Of a DNA stretch of 8,480 nucleotides, positions 7,212-8,480 are shown piece by piece. The stretch is from Acidobacteriota bacterium (GTDB taxonomy: Bacteria; Acidobacteriota; Blastocatellia; Pyrinomonadales; Pyrinomonadaceae): contig QHXE01000373.1 of NCBI GenBank assembly GCA_003222835.1, positions 1-8,480 of the forward strand, in the 5' to 3' direction. A program made the position numbers and the translations under genes. Under the pieces are notes generated by a model. It saw nothing but the letters and a program-made list of their open reading frames with translations. It searched no databases and was not told the DNA's origin. The number at the start of each line of letters is the position of its first letter. Positions within the stretch are counted from its first letter, which is position 1.

Positions 7212-7554
7212 ACGAAAGGATTCCGAATTCGTCGAGGATGTCCGAGAGGCCATAAGGAGAATATCGGTTTACACGGAGCGCATGAATTACGACGCTTTCC
7301 TCGCTGACATCAAGACGCAAGATGCGGTGACTCGCAATCTTGAGATTATTGGCGAAGCGGTTAAGAACCTGTCACCCGAGTTGCGCCAACTACACCCGGA
7401 TGTTCCGTGGCGAAGTATGGCTGGCGTTCGTGATCGACTGATTCACGACTACTTTGGCGTAAACCTCGATATAATCTGGGAAATCATCTCCAATGAATTG
7501 CCAAAACTGGTTGAGCCTTTGGAGAGGATTCTTGAGGAAGCGCGCGCCGAATGA
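7204..7554 (+). CDS. hepT: HepT-like HEPN-domain toxin (putative RNase)
   Basis: HepT proteins are small all-helical HEPN RNases that dimerise to form the active site and are inactivated by tyrosine AMPylation by MntA. The 116-residue product carries the RX4HXY motif as R76-DRLI-H81-D-Y83; Y83 is the expected AMPylation site. The preceding helices (about 35-56, QDAVTRNLEIIGEAVKNL) match the conserved HepT segment. An in-frame GTG at 7195 exists, but ATG 7204 is preferred because it gives a typical N terminus. Its codons include ATA-AGG-AGA-ATA near the 5' end, unlike the CGN-rich arginine use of the wall genes. A spot count of 7201-7320 gives about 48% G+C. The ORF ends in an ATGA that also starts the kinase, an unusual partner for a toxin gene. 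No catalytic residue is missing, so the toxin looks functional. Confidence 0.93.
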   Translation: MSERKDSEFVEDVREAIRRISVYTERMNYDAFLADIKTQDAVTRNLEIIGEAVKNLSPELRQLHPDVPWRSMAGVRDRLIHDYFGVNLDIIWEIISNELPKLVEPLERILEEARAE

Positions 7555-8480
7555 CCGAATTAAAGCTTTTACAATGCAGGCTTGACGGTCGTTACGACGT
7601 TGAAGAGTGTCTCGGTCGTGGCAGCTATGCTGAGATTTACGCGGCGTGCGATCGTAGCGCCGCCGACGAGCAGTTTCGCAAAGTAGTAATCAAAGCACTT
7701 AACGTTCTGCTGCAAGGCTATCAGGATCCCGAACTCGAGCGTACGCTGATTCAGAATTTTCAAAACGAGGCAGTCGCCCTCGATCGTGTCCGCCATCCCA
7801 ACATTATCAGTCGCCTTGGTCATGGCACCGCTATCGATCTTAGTGGAACAGCTTTTCATTACATCGTGCTGGAGTATCTCGGCGGGGGCGACTTGGCGAT
7901 GCTGTGCCGGCGAGCGCCACTGAAACTCGATCGCGCCCTACAGTATTTGCAGCAGATTTGCGCGGGACTGGCGCACGCTCATGTATGCGGCGTGATTCAT
8001 CGCGACATCAAACCTCAAAATCTCCTGCTTACTTCGGATCATGAAACGGTGAAGATTGCCGACTTTGGCGTGGCCAAGTTGGAAGCAGCCGATGGCGCCA
8101 TCACCCGGGTGGGCACGAACATCTACGCCGCACCCGAGCACAATCCTCTGGTGGAGACCGCGGCGCTTGGCACCGGCTCGCTCTCATCGCACCTTCAGTT
8201 GACGCCATCAGCCGACATTTATTCGTTGGCAAAAACCGCATATACACTCATTTGTGGCGTAGCGCCGAGAGCGTTTGCGCACGATCCGATTACTGATTTG
8301 CCGGCGCCGATTTCGTTCGAGCCCTGGGCTGCTTCGATTGTGCGGGTGCTTGAGCGCGCGACGCAGACGCATCCGTCAGATCGTTATCAGAGAGTTCAAG
8401 CCTTTTGGGAAGAATTACATGAAGCCGCCCTGCCCGCGACCCAGCCACTCATCTATGGCCGGCCCAGGCGGATCAGTTCC
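7551..8480 (+). CDS. Hanks-type Ser/Thr protein kinase, N-terminal part (3' end outside window)
   Basis: The frame is open from ATG 7551 to the window edge (310 codons) and encodes a complete or nearly complete kinase domain. It has the glycine loop LGRGSYAEIY at 21-30, the ATP-anchoring K48, the paired E73 in helix C, the catalytic loop H150-R-D152-I-K154-PQN157, D171-F-G173, an activation loop ending in A194-P-E196, and D222 in ADIYSL. No catalytic residue is missing, so it should be active. Between APE and the D222 segment there are roughly a dozen more residues than in PknB, rich in Thr, Ser and Leu, and the usual SLG is SLA. Any membrane anchor or sensor domain lies beyond the window. 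The start overlaps the hepT stop as ATGA. GAGGA at 7534-7538 is a distant ribosome binding site (12 bases). No other Met occurs before residue 117, so this start is required. It is the natural counterpart of the upstream PP2C. Confidence 0.94.
   Translation, partial: MTELKLLQCRLDGRYDVEECLGRGSYAEIYAACDRSAADEQFRKVVIKALNVLLQGYQDPELERTLIQNFQNEAVALDRVRHPNIISRLGHGTAIDLSGTAFHYIVLEYLGGGDLAMLCRRAPLKLDRALQYLQQICAGLAHAHVCGVIHRDIKPQNLLLTSDHETVKIADFGVAKLEAADGAITRVGTNIYAAPEHNPLVETAALGTGSLSSHLQLTPSADIYSLAKTAYTLICGVAPRAFAHDPITDLPAPISFEPWAASIVRVLERATQTHPSDRYQRVQAFWEELHEAALPATQPLIYGRPRRISS

Overview
The window reads as a free-living bacterial chromosome of moderately high G+C. The gene families and the style of the cluster would suit an Acidobacteriota (Blastocatellia-like) genome, but that placement is inference from gene content, not from a marker gene. 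Every large gene is intact apart from the two cut by the window edges. No rRNA, tRNA, CRISPR array, insertion sequence or origin was seen.

Layout. (1) 1-414: the 3' part of a SpoU/TrmH-type RNA 2'-O-methyltransferase on the + strand. (2) 425-829: a small coiled-coil protein of unknown function on the - strand, ending 10 bases from the methyltransferase. (3) 839-963: a short divergent intergenic region that should hold the start of the main operon. (4) 964-6869: four tightly packed + strand genes: an FhaA-like protein with a C-terminal FHA domain, a class B penicillin-binding protein (transpeptidase), a RodA/FtsW (SEDS) glycosyltransferase and a membrane-anchored PP2C phosphatase. (5) 6909-7554: an MntA/HepT (MNT-HEPN) toxin-antitoxin pair. 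(6) 7551-8480: a Ser/Thr protein kinase that starts inside the hepT stop codon and runs off the window.

How they fit together. FHA protein, transpeptidase, SEDS polymerase, phosphatase and Hanks-type kinase are the same functional set as the actinobacterial fhaA-fhaB-pstP-rodA-pbpA-pknA-pknB locus, in a different order. The likely logic is a peptidoglycan synthase pair (SEDS plus transpeptidase) controlled by reversible Ser/Thr phosphorylation: the kinase writes, PP2C erases and the FHA domain reads phosphothreonine. The striking departure is the MntA/HepT module placed between phosphatase and kinase. It is joined to the kinase by an ATGA stop-start overlap and is visibly lower in G+C than its neighbours, which suggests a later insertion that became part of the operon.
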